A program made the translations under genes and the position numbers. Below are positions 44,990 to 54,821 of a stretch of 64,000 bases of DNA, in pieces. The notes under the pieces are model-generated. The model worked only from the letters and a program-made list of their open reading frames with translations, was not told the origin of the DNA and did not search any database. Where the stretch lies: positions 186,281,377 through 186,345,376 of the forward strand of contig OZ010792.1 in assembly GCA_963932465.1 (NCBI GenBank). The letters are read 5' to 3'. Within the stretch, counting starts at the first letter, position 1; every line of letters begins with the position of its first letter. This DNA comes from Maratus speciosus (Eukaryota > Arthropoda > Arachnida > Araneae > Salticidae).

Positions 44990-47010
44990 AAATTAGCCTT
45001 GTGTTCAATTCAATATTTCCTTTTCACTGTATAATTCTTGCTGTTTAGATAAAATTGGCATAATCCAAAGCCATATGAACTCGCTAACCGAAATTTTTCG
45101 AACACACAACTTAACCAAGGCTCTTCTCGAACCCGAAAACGATAGAATACAAAATTTAGTCAAAATCGCTAAAGTCATTTTATAGATAAAATTAGCTTGA
45201 CCCATGGTAACCCAAAAAGGACCTACTAATCTAAATTTAACGAACATCTGACCTATCCCAATGGTCTTCTCGTGCTAGGAAATGGTGTAATAAGAAATTT
45301 TGTCAAAATCGTTTGAGCCATTTTTTAGATAAAATTAGCTAAACCTTGGCCAATAGTGACCCAAAAAGACTGGTTAATCGAATTTTCTTGAGCATGCGAC
45401 CTAGACGAATGGTCTTCTTGAACCCGAAAACGATAGAAAACAAAATTTAATCAAAATCATTAAAGCTGTTTTCTAGATAAAATTAACTTGACCCACAGTG
45501 ACCCATTAATCGAATTTTCTCGAACATGTGATCTAACCCAATGATCTTCTCATTTCCGGAAACAGTATAATACAAAATTTTGTCAAAATCGTTTGAGCTT
45601 TTTTTTAAGATACAATTAGCTTGACCCACAGTGACCCAAAAATGACCCACTAATCAAATTTTCCCGAACATGTGACATAGCTCAATGGTATTCTCATGCT
45701 AAGAAACGATATAATACAAAATTTTGCCATAATCTTTTGAGCCGTTATTTTAGATATACTTAGCTTGACCCTCAGTGACGCAAAAATGACCCACTAATTG
45801 AATTTTCTCGATCATGCGACTTAGCCCAATGATCTTCTCATGCCCAGAAACTGTATAATACAAAATTTTGACAAAATCGTTTGAGTCCTTTTTTTAGATA
45901 CAAATAGCCTTTACACCACAATAACCCACAGTGACCCACTAATCGATTTTTCAAGAACATGTGACTTAGCCCAATAGTCATCTCATGCCCGAAAATGGTA
46001 TATTACAGAATTTTGTCCAAATGTTTTGGGCCTTTTTTTAGATTCAATTAGCTTGACCATGACCCATTGTGACCCAAAATGACCCACTAATCAAATTTTC
46101 TTGAACATGCGACCAAGCCCAATGGTATTCTCGCGCCCGAAAACGATAAAATACAAAATTTCGTCAAAATCGTTAGAGCCGTTTTCTAGATAAACTTTGC
46201 TTGACCCACAGTGACCCACTAATCAAATTTTCTCTAATATGTGACTTATCCCATTGGTTTTCTCGTAATCGAAAACGACAGAATACAAAATTTAGTCAAA
46301 ATCATTAGAGCTGTTTTTTAGATAAAATTGGCTTGACCCATAGTGACCCAAAAATGACCCACTAATCGAAATTTCTTGAACATGTGACATAGCCCAATAG
46401 TTTTCTCATGCTGAAAAACGATTGGATATAAAATTTAGTCAAAATCGATTGAGCCGTTTTTTAGATATAATTAGCTTGACCTTGACCCATTATGGCCCAC
46501 TAATCGAATTTTCTCAAACACATGACCTAGCCCAATGGTATTCTCGTGCCCGAAAATCATAAAATACAAAATTTCGTCAAAACCGTTACAGCCGTTTTCT
46601 AGATAAACTTTGCTTGACCCACAGTGACCCACTAATCAAATTTTCTCTAATATGTGACTTAGCCCATTGGTCTTCTCGTAATCCAAAACGATAGAATATA
46701 AAATTTAGTCAAAATTGTTAGAGCCGTTTTTTAGATAAAATTGGCTTGACACATAGTGACCCAAAAATGACCCACTAATCGAAATTTCAGAACATGTGAC
46801 CTAGCACAATAGTTTTCTCATGCCGAAAAACAGTTGGATATAAAATTTAGTCAAAATCAATTGAGCTGTTTTTTAGATATATTTAGCTTGACCTTGACCC
46901 ATTATGACCCACTAATCGAATTTTCTCGAACATGTGACCTAGCCCAATGGTCTTATCATGCCTGAAAATGGTAAAATACAAAATTTCGTCATAATTTTCA
47001 TCCTTTTCCT
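44990..47010. repeat. ~141-bp satellite, 14 units with higher-order structure
   Basis: The block TGG(T/A)CTTCTC recurs 14 times from about 45117 to 46947, average step ~141 bp. Units share GTGACCCACTAATC, AATTTTCTCGAACATG, AAAATTTAGTCAAAATCG and GCCGTTTT(T/C)TAGATA blocks. Units near 46120-46397 and 46534-46808 match as triplets. No coding sequence is present. Confidence 0.85.
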
Positions 47011-47380
47011 TATAGAATTATTCATGATATCTCATCCTAGCCACCTTAACAAGGCACAACATTTCTTTCGCTTATGTACCGACTATTTGGCGACACATTT
47101 GTATAGCTAAAATATCTTTATGTTAAAAATGTGAATATAGCAAAAATTCTCCTTTAAGGAAAAAATTGGAACTTTTTTGCAGACGCACCGTAAACTCGGG
47201 AGAATGTTGACGCATGATAATGCATTTTAAAAAAAATCCCTGACTTTTCCAGGTTTTAGAAATGTTAATATTCTCTGACTTTTTAAGCACTTGTCATTTT
47301 CCCTGACAATTCCCTGTTTTCCAGTCACATAGGAACCCTGTTTCAGTTAAGTGTAATCATATCGAATGGTAAGTAAAATA

Positions 47381-47964
47381 CAGGGTGTCCATAATTAAAC
47401 GACCCTGCTTTAAAGTTGTCTAAATACGAAAGTACTGAAATTTTTCGTCAAAATTTGTCAAAAAGTTGTGAAATTTTGTGTCAGATATAATAAAAGAATG
47501 GAAATTTGTTTGGGAAAAAAAAAAAAAAAAGTTCAAAATTTCGCCACCAGAGGGCGTTTTTTAATAAATTTCACATTTAGCCACCGCCCACTGAATACTA
47601 GGCATGAGCTCTGTGAAAAAAATGGCAGTGCTCGTAGGCGGATCTTTTTTTTTCAGAGTTTGTACAGTCCATTCAATTCGTCGAACACCAATAATTTTTT
47701 TAAGTTTTTGTGCTTTATTTTTTTCAAAGAGCGGTCTTTATATTTGTTTCATTTAATCTGAGAAAAATAAAGTGTAAAAACTTTTAAAAATGTGTAATTC
47801 ATTAAAAAAGCCCCATGGTGGCAAAATTTTGAACTAAAATTTTTTTTTGCTCAAACAAATTTCCATTCCTTTATTATATCCGTCACAAAATTTCATAATT
47901 TTCTGACCAATAGTTTCGTCTGTAGACAACTTTAAAGTAGGATTGTTTAATTATGGACACCCTG
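47381..47964. mobile_element. Mariner-type MITE, CAGGGTGTCCATAATTAAAC ends
   Basis: The two ends share CAGGGTGTCCATAATTAAAC and continue for ~190 bp as imperfect TIRs (ACTTTAAAGTTGTCT, TTTGTTTG and GTGGCAAAATTTT blocks). TA flanks both ends (47379-47380, 47965-47966). Confidence 0.88.
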
Positions 47965-48022
47965 TATATTAGTAAATTACAATGTTGACAGTTAGAAAAA
48001 ACACAATTTTGTATGGAGCGTA

Positions 48023-48078
48023 CACAGGGTTTTAGTGGGTAGCTGCCCGGGTACCCGCCCAAGCGTTGTGCCAGCCCT
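48023..48078. repeat. Very short TIR-like remnant
   Basis: CAGGGTTTTAG and the inverted CAGGGCTGGC enclose a GGGTAGCTGCCCGGGTACCC hairpin. TACA precedes and TACA follows, so this could be a deleted hAT remnant; the evidence is weak. Confidence 0.35.
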
Positions 48079-48310
48079 GTACAGACAACATTTTTTGTGC
48101 TTTTTCTCCATTAAACAACTGGGTAATATAATAAATTGACTTAATAAAATAGTCCAATCTTGAACGTCAGATTCACCTTTGTTTATTATATAAAAACATG
48201 GAAACATTCAAATGCTTCATTTAAAACACATTACTAAATAGGTGTGATAAAATATATACAAATGTTTTTTAAAATTAAAAACACTAGATGTTAAAATGAT
48301 AAAAAGCTAC

Positions 48311-48348
48311 TCCGAGCGCTTTCGGCTAACCTTAAGCCATTGTCAAGG
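48311..48348 (-). ncRNA. Hammerhead-ribozyme-like motif in the Penelope tail
   Basis: On the minus strand TTGACAAT is followed by a hairpin GGCTTAAGGTTAGCC and then GAAAGC. This has the layout of a hammerhead core (CUGANGA, stem II, GAAA). Penelope-like elements are known to carry hammerhead motifs. Here the first core box deviates, so activity is doubtful, and stems I and III were not resolved. Confidence 0.4.
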
Positions 48349-48478
48349 AGAAGAGGATTGACTAATAAACACACTCGACGATCGATGTTTACTGCTACAG
48401 ATTGACCGGAAACTCACTTCAGGAAGCCCGCAGGTGGTCGTATCCATTAAACTGAAGGAGGGGGAAGGTAGAGAAAGC

Positions 48479-49510
48479 TCAATCCTCCGAGAGACCGAAC
48501 TTTCCAGTAATATTAAGTAAATTAAACCAGATACGCGGAATTTGGTATGATAATACGTCATTACAACAATTTTCTGCTAGGGTTAAAATTTCCAAAGGCT
48601 CTAAAATAGCACAACTATTAAAATCAGAAGCCTGGATAATGACTTTTGCTCGATTGAAAAGGATGTCAATATCTTTAGTTTGAAACAACCTTGAGAGGGC
48701 GGTAGCCGGTCTATTTTTATTAATATCCTGCATATGCTCTTTAACTCTTGTTTGGAATTTTCTTGTGGTCATACCAATGTAATTGAATATCTTATTTGTT
48801 TCTTTACTTCTGTATGGGATGATATAAACTCCTGACTTACTTTCCATACTAATAGGATCAACTCTTTTTTGCACAAGATTAATTAATTTGGTGTTATCTC
48901 TAGCTATTAACGTTATACTATATTTCCTTAGGATGTATTTTAATTTTTCATATAAATGAGGAATGTAATCAACTGCCATAAATTTAACTTCATTTTTACT
49001 AATACACTCTATTTTAGCTGGTTCTGCGTGCTTAAACTTATAAATCAACTTATCAATAAATTTAGTCGAAAAACCATTACTATTAGCAATTGACTTAATT
49101 TTATCCAGTTCTTCTTGCAGGTGAGTATCAGAGCAAACTTCAAATGCACGTCTAATATAAAACCGGTAAGCTGAAGCTTTATAATGAAATGGAGAGTGGC
49201 TATTATAAGGAATTGTATTGTTTGAGCGACAAGATTTTCTGTAAACTGTCCTATCAATGCAATGAGTTAGTTCATTCCTAGTGAGGGAAACATCCAAAAA
49301 CGGTAACGTTCTATTTATTTCTAATTCCAAAGTGAATTTTATCTTATTGTCACTATTGTTGGCATGTTCAAGAAAATTCATAAGCGCTGGAAGGCCATGA
49401 TCCCATATAATTAATATGTCGTCCACAAATCTGACCCATAAACTTGGTTTAAAAACGGAATTTGAAATAATCTTGGGTAATATAAATTTAGAATATGGAT
49501 TAGATATATA
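48479..49510 (-). CDS. Penelope-like RT C-terminus with GIY-YIG endonuclease
   Basis: An open frame of 315 residues runs on the minus strand from 49426 to 48479. The same frame extends upstream to about 49508 without a start ('SKFILPKIISNSVFKPSLWV'). The catalytic aspartates lie in 'RFVDDILIIWDHG'. 'KIKFTLELEINRTLPFLDV' and 'TVYRKSCRSNN' are standard blocks after the RT active site. Residues ~198-237 read 'GVYIIPYRSKETNKIFNYIG', then 'RVKEHMQDI', the GIY-YIG nuclease with its conserved R. The protein would nick target DNA and copy the RNA from the nick. It is a partial gene without fingers and most of the palm, yet this ~1 kb has no stop, unlike the other retroelements here. Confidence 0.85.
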   Translation of the reverse strand, partial: YISNPYSKFILPKIISNSVFKPSLWVRFVDDILIIWDHGLPALMNFLEHANNSDNKIKFTLELEINRTLPFLDVSLTRNELTHCIDRTVYRKSCRSNNTIPYNSHSPFHYKASAYRFYIRRAFEVCSDTHLQEELDKIKSIANSNGFSTKFIDKLIYKFKHAEPAKIECISKNEVKFMAVDYIPHLYEKLKYILRKYSITLIARDNTKLINLVQKRVDPISMESKSGVYIIPYRSKETNKIFNYIGMTTRKFQTRVKEHMQDINKNRPATALSRLFQTKDIDILFNRAKVIIQASDFNSCAILEPLEILTLAENCCNDVLSYQIPRIWFNLLNITGKFGLSED

Positions 49511-49599
49511 AGAATAAATATGGGGACGTGAGTTTCAAAACTCGCTTTATGCAGAAAATCAAATTTTGGGAAATCACGAAAAACCTCTAACTGCATCCA

Positions 49600-50006
49600 T
49601 TGGTTTTCATTGTAAACTAAGATTTTACAAAGGCAGAAATATAGAATAAAACTAGTTTTTGTAGATTGTTGTGATTTTTAGGTGCAGGTTTACCAATAGA
49701 ATAGGTTGACAGAGAAAACACGATTTTTTAAATTTTGGATAAAGCAAGTTTTGAAACTAACATCCTCATATATATACAATATTGTCACAATACAATTATT
49801 AAAAACACAGTAGAAAAAGCATACTCATCCTCCTCCATCTCACAAACAAAAAATGCGACAGTTTATGCAGCACTTTTACGCATTTTCTTTTGCTTGCTTT
49901 TAAATATTTCACCAAGTCTGTAAAATATAAAATTTCATGTAATGAGAACAAGGAAGAGGGAAAATCAATAGTATGTCATTCACAGTAACATTAAATGTAT
50001 TTGAAC
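49600..50006. other. Non-coding stretch with an inverted Penelope-like scrap
   Basis: 49737-49770 (GATAAAGCAAGTTTTGAAAC...) resembles 49510-49550 in inverted orientation (ATAAAGCGAGTTTTGAAAC on the minus strand), suggesting a short head-to-head duplication at the element's 5' side. Nothing else is recognisable. Confidence 0.45.
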
Positions 50007-50232
50007 CAGGGCTCGAAATGTACCGGAGCAAACCGGAACGATGTTCCGGTTCGTGAAAGTATGGAGAATATTGTTCCGGTTCGTGGAATTATTAAAAAAT
50101 ATTATTACAGTTTCATATATATAGCTTACTATGCTATCTGTAAAGTTTTTTTTTTTTTTTTTCTAATTATTTACAACCTTGAATGCACTTTTTAAAATTG
50201 GTTTTTCTACGGTTAAATATAAATTTGCTATA

Positions 50233-50747
50233 CAGTAAAGTCCCGATTATCTGAGTTAATAGGGACCAAACTCAACTCGGATAAGGAAAAAGCTTGTATA
50301 AACCAAATTTACACAAATCGTCACCCACTAAGGAGTTGCAATATAAATTTTCACTTAATTCAATCCTTTTTATGGTTCTAGTAAAATTTCTTTGATGTAC
50401 ATTTCCGTTACTTTTAAGAAATACCAGAAATGAAATTGTTTTTTTTGCAATCGAACTTATACCTTTGGAATGGATCATTTTTTTCTAATGGACAGATGGC
50501 TTCCATTATGATGAAACAGCCATTATAAATGAAGTGTTAGGTGAAAAAAAATTATGGCCATTTTTTTCCCCATTCTAAGCAGAAAATCAGAGTTCTAACT
50601 TTTTATGGCTGCTCTTTCATCTTCACCTAACACTTCATTTATAAGGGCTGTTTCATCATAATGGAAGCCATCCGTCCATCAGAAGAAAATAACTCGGTTA
50701 AAGTGGAAATTTGGTTAAGCGGGACTTGAATAATCGAGACTTTACTG
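50233..50747. mobile_element. Tigger-like MITE inside the hAT MITE
   Basis: The ends CAGTAAAGTCCCGATTATCT and the inverted CAGTAAAGTCTCGATTATTC match. TA precedes (50231-50232); TG follows, probably a mutated TA. It is 515 bp and non-coding. Confidence 0.83.
50488..50679. mobile_element. Foldback MITE, ~58-bp inverted repeats
   Basis: ATGGACAGATGGCTTCCATT and following bases at 50488-50545 match inverted 50622-50679 (ATGGACGGATGGCTTCC on the other strand). A ~75-base loop lies between. No TSD could be fixed. Confidence 0.75.
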
Positions 50748-50842
50748 TGCTTTCACAAAAAAAAAAAAAAAAAATTAGTCGACAATAATTTGTAATATCG
50801 TTCCGGTTCGTGGATTTTTCCATTTCGAGCCTTGATTTAAAC

Positions 50843-51458
50843 AGAAAAGGGTACTTACATATTATCTGGGTAAGATTAGATACAACTACACCAAGCATGG
50901 TGCCAATAATACTAATTACAGTAATCTTATATATTTTTTCTTTTTATATGGTAAACAAGGAAACAATACTTTAGATGCCATATTAAAGGCTGTTGTAGAA
51001 ATATTACCGCTGGAAAACAAAATGTCACCTTACTAAATCTTCTTATTACCTAATAATTATTTATATGTTAAAATATCATACTAAATTACTGTTTTCATAT
51101 TATAGATATTTGTATTATACTGGTATCTTTTACTGCTATAAACTGCAAATCTGTTGTTATGCAGTTAATAAATGTGTGCCAAATTAAGGTTTTAGAATTA
51201 ATGTTATATTATTTATCATTTCATATAGTATTACTTTTTGTTATTTATTACATTATTTACCAATTATTAATTTTACAAAATAAATGTTATTTACCATTTT
51301 TAACATTGTTATGTATTCAATATGTCAAATTACTGTTTTGAAAGATCGAGTGGCTATGTAAAACAAGATTGGCAATTGTCAACCATTTTTGGCGATCAAC
51401 CTCCTCCTCCTAGCCTGGATAATATGTAGAAGTACCCAGAAAAGAAAAATAGGGGAAC
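50843..51458. other. AT-rich non-coding stretch
   Basis: I see no TIR, coding frame or repeat in this stretch. Confidence 0.5.
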
Positions 51459-51672
51459 AGATGTTATATATTCCCGCAGTTGCCATCTTGGATTTTTTCT
51501 TAACGTGAAAACCGCTTTTCCGGCAAGTAAATGTCGCCAAGCAGATTTATGCACATGTTAGATTTAACGAGGTTGTCAGAACACGTCACTCGTCAGGGTT
51601 GCCTTATCGATAAACACCAACAAAACATCGCAGAGAAATTCAAGATGGCGGCCACGGGAATATATAACATCT
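51459..51672. mobile_element. MITE with 18-bp perfect ends AGATGTTATATATTCCCG
   Basis: The inverted ends match exactly for 18 bp and continue imperfectly through a GCCATCTTG block to ~38 bp. It is 214 bp. No clear TSD; superfamily not assigned. Confidence 0.8.
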
Positions 51673-51810
51673 AAGCCAAATAAACAATTGTTAAAAGTTG
51701 TATTTATATAAAGCAAACAGATTAACTACTCCTATGGGTATTTTTGTTATACCACCACCATGCTAAAATATATGCTAATGCATCATTTATTTCAACCTTG
51801 ACAGTGCAAA

Positions 51811-51839
51811 GTTTTTTTTTTTTTTTTTTTTTTTTTTTT
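51811..51839. repeat. Poly-T tract
   Basis: About 29 T after CAAAG. Confidence 0.85.
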
Positions 51840-52097
51840 ATTGTAATCAGTGTCAAACATTGTGACTTGTGATTTATTGAACATGAATTTTTTTTTATTA
51901 TATACCATATACCATTATTATTACTATAACCATGCAAAACATCTTAATTTGTTATTTTTCAAATCAAAAATACTTTTTATTAGGTTGAGACTTACATTTT
52001 TCGTTGATGATGAGATGGATTTTAACTTTCGGCAACCTGACAATGAGGAAATCGCAATAAAATTGTTTCAGGGCTTTAGAATTATACATATTTTTCT

Positions 52098-52225
52098 TTT
52101 TTTTTTTTGCCAGATACTGGCTATGAACATTTCACAGTAAATCACAAATATAATTTTGTTGACCCTAACACTGGATGTCATATTCAATCTATTGAGAGAT
52201 TTTGAGGCATAACAAAATGGCATAA
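52098..52225 (+). pseudogene. Merlin/IS1595-like (ISXO2-type) transposase fragment
   Basis: The frame from 52113 reads 'DTGYEHFTVNHKYNFVDPNT' then 'GCHIQSIERFWGITKWHKR', with one stop where W is expected. This is the conserved second half of the ISXO2-like DDE domain found in Merlin DNA transposons and in bacterial IS1595 relatives; the E of SIE is the third catalytic residue. A TTTTCTTTTTTTTTTTGCCAG stretch directly upstream looks like a splice acceptor. No TIRs were found. Confidence 0.75.
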
Positions 52226-52229
52226 AAGA

Positions 52230-53026
52230 CAGCATGTTTTTTAAATCCTATCTCATACCGTTCATGCGACAAAATCTTTATTAAAAAATGAAATGTTTTA
52301 GTGCAATGCTAAGACAAATTTACAATTTCATGCCTGAAGTTAAAACTGAGTTTTATTTTATTTTATAATATTTATTTGTTCTCTTATTTTAAGTATATAT
52401 TTGTATTGACAATTGAAACAATAATAAAATAGTTTGTGAAAGTCTGCAATTTTGAAATGTTATATTTTTAAATGATCACTTTCACACCAAAATTTTTTTA
52501 TCAATTGTCACCAACTATTAGGCTTGGCAACAATCGTGTTGGTATAACAGAGAAGAAACCTTGTATGTTCTGACATGTTATAGACAGAGTTTAATATGGC
52601 AAACAATTTTCTTTAGTATATTTAAGCTAAAATGCCTAAAACGTATTTAAGTGTTTGTCAATGTCTTTTAGCTTTTCTTTTGGGATGGGGAACGCAAGTA
52701 GGAGGGAAGATTATGAAAATGAAAAATCTTACTTTTAAATACTTTGAATAAATCTAAAGTTATAAATTAATCTTTATTTTATTTTACCATATTATAAATT
52801 TTAACATATTCAGAGCCAGAACTAGGATGGGTTTTTTTTCTCCAGTGCAAGTAGTAATTTTCACGTCCCCTCCTTCTCCTTTATGAAATAAATTTATAAA
52901 CAGAAGTTTTCGATCAATAGCTTTTATTTTTTATTGGAAATAATTGCTAGAAAACATATAAATCTTAATATTTTTGGGTTGATTTCTTTAAAAATTGACT
53001 TATTGCAATCATTTCGTATATATATA
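52230..53026. other. Non-coding stretch
   Basis: No coding frame or repeat border was found. 52812-52880 (CAGAGCCAGAACTAGGATGGG...) resembles the end of a TIR element, but no partner end was seen. Confidence 0.4.
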
Positions 53027-53605
53027 CAGTTGACTCCTTCAAATCTGCACAGCTTGGGTATGCGGATTTTAGAATTTTGCAGATTTGCGGTCATTGCTTT
53101 GTTTACATTTTTTAAACAGTAATTTGAATGTAATAATGCAATCAAAATTATAATGAATACTTGCAGTATAGTAAAATATTATAATAATTAAGTAAAGTAA
53201 AAAAGGTAAGATAATTTAAAAAATGATTAAATTATTAAAAGTAAAGATCAAGTACATAATTAGCAATGTATAATTAAATATGCATAAGAAAGGTGATACA
53301 TGGACATGGGCCATTTTCAAAATTCGCTTACATATGCTGTCCAAGAGAAAAAAGAAGAAAATTCAAATATAAATTAACATTTAACCCATTTGTGCCTGAA
53401 TTTTTGTTTTCTCAAATTCTTTGGTAAAATCACTTTAAAATGTTGCAAAATAAACTGGAAAAATACTAAAAAAAATTAAGCTTAATTTTTTTTGTATTTA
53501 TTTGATAAAATGTAAAAGAACTAAATATGAGTATTTCTAGTAGAATAATATGTAAAATTATATATTTTGCCTATATTTATATTTAAAATGTTCGATTGGC
53601 GAATT

Positions 53606-54708
53606 CAGGGGTGATTCTGTTATGAATTTTCCGAAAATTTAAGGCATTAGGTTCCGAAAATTGCGAAAAATCGGCCATCAGTTCAACAGAAAAATATCGC
53701 GAATTTCGACAAATGATCGCCGAAAAAATCAATTTTGCAAATCGTTCGAGTAAAAAATCGCCGATTTTGTCGCAAAGGATTGTGAATAAAACACAAATTT
53801 TGTCAAAGGATCGCAAAAAACGCAAATTACATCAAAGGATAGCAGAAAAATTATAAATTTCGGCAAAGGAACGCGGAAAAAATGCGAGTTTCGGCAAAGG
53901 ACCGCGGAAAAAAGCTAATTTCGGCAAAGGATCGCGGAATAAACACTAATTTAGTGTTTAATCTAACGGCTGCTGAGAAAAAACCGCGAATTTCATCAAA
54001 GAATCGCGAAAAAACACGAATTTTGTCAAATGATCGCGAAAAAAAAACGCGCAATTCGTCAAAAGATTGCGGGAAAATGCGAATTTCGACAAAGTATCGC
54101 GAAAAAAATGCGCGTTTCGTCAAAGGATCGTGAAAAAAACATGCATTTCGTCAAAGAATCGCGAATTTCGTCCAGGGATCACGAAAAAAAACCGGTGAAT
54201 TTCGTCATAGAATCGTTCAAAAAAACTAATTTCGTCAAAGGATCGCGGAAAAACGGCAAATTTCGTCAAAAGATCTCGAAAAAACGACAAATTTCGTCAA
54301 AAGATCTCGAAAAACGGCAAATTTCGTCAAAGGATCTCGAAAAAAATGGTAAATTTCGTCAAAAGATCTCGGAAAACGGCAAATTTCGTCAAAAGATCGC
54401 GGAAAAACGGCAAATTTCGTCAAAAGGTAGCGAAAAAACGACAAATTTCGTCAAAAGATCGCGAAAAAACGACAATTTTCGTCAAAAGATCGCGGAGTAA
54501 CGGTAAATTTCGTCAAAAGATTGCGAAGTAACGTCAAATTTCGTCAAAAAATCGCAAAAAACGGAAATTTCGTCAAAGGAGCACGAAAAAAAGCATGGCT
54601 AGTGCTGGGAGTGATCCCCCCCCCCCCTTCACCCCCTCTGTTGTAACCTTTCAGAAAATTTGCTGTCAGTTTCAGAATTTTTTTTTTTTTTACTCAGAAT
54701 CACCCCTG
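53606..54708. mobile_element. Minisatellite-bearing TIR element, locus 3, complete
   Basis: The ends CAGGGGTGATTCT and AGAATCACCCCTG are perfect inverses. The interior starts with TTTTCCGAAAATT, then about 28 units of 30-31 bp (AATTTCGTCAAAAGATCGCG plus an A-rich spacer), most regular at 54235-54560. TAGTGCTGGG, a C run and CTCTGTTGTAACC lead to the right end. Long frames on both strands (for example 54030-54500) are produced by the repeat. The 8 flanking bases differ on the two sides, so no TSD. Confidence 0.82.
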
Positions 54709-54783
54709 CTATCTTACTTTTTTAAATAAAAAAAATATTTTGCATCATTATTCTGAGTTGTTGATATAAATTGCTTCAATGGT

Positions 54784-54821
54784 ATTTTGTCATGCCTGTA
54801 TTAATACAGACATGACAAAAT
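54784..54821. repeat. 38-bp palindrome
   Basis: ATTTTGTCATGCCTGTATT is followed without a spacer by its complement, with one mismatch in 19 pairs. It could extrude as a cruciform. No element border was recognised here. Confidence 0.85.

Larger units (their letters stand above)
32492..47340. mobile_element. Outer TIR element of the second nest
   Basis: The left end CAGGGTTCATAC and the inverted right end CAGGGTTCCTATG match, and both sides continue with related TCTGACTTTTCCAGG and CCCTGAC blocks (32521-32566 and 47245-47315). The 12 kb between are mostly later insertions. Flanks share only TTTCA, so the TSD is uncertain. A hAT origin is likely from the CAGGG ends, but this is not proved. Confidence 0.65.
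48290..49600 (-). mobile_element. Penelope-like retroelement, 5'-truncated
   Basis: A minus-strand element holds the C-terminal part of an RT plus a GIY-YIG endonuclease, the domain pair that defines Penelope-like elements. Downstream of the stop (48479) is a ~190-base tail with a hammerhead-like motif (48311-48348). Upstream of the RT tail the frame is lost near 49510. Exact borders are not visible. Confidence 0.8.
50007..50834. mobile_element. hAT MITE containing two further insertions
   Basis: The ends CAGGGCTCGAAATG and the inverted CAAGGCTCGAAATG are flanked by ATTTGAAC (49999-50006) and ATTTAAAC (50835-50842), a 7/8 TSD. GTTCCGGTTCGTG occurs near both ends. Confidence 0.87.

Noticed and set aside
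44990..47010. CRISPR-like direct repeats
   Set aside because: Units are ~141 bp and similar throughout, with no short repeat separated by unique spacers; the genome is eukaryotic.
48479..49426. Stand-alone GIY-YIG homing endonuclease
   Set aside because: The upstream part of the same frame has Penelope-type RT blocks, so it is the endonuclease domain of a retroelement.
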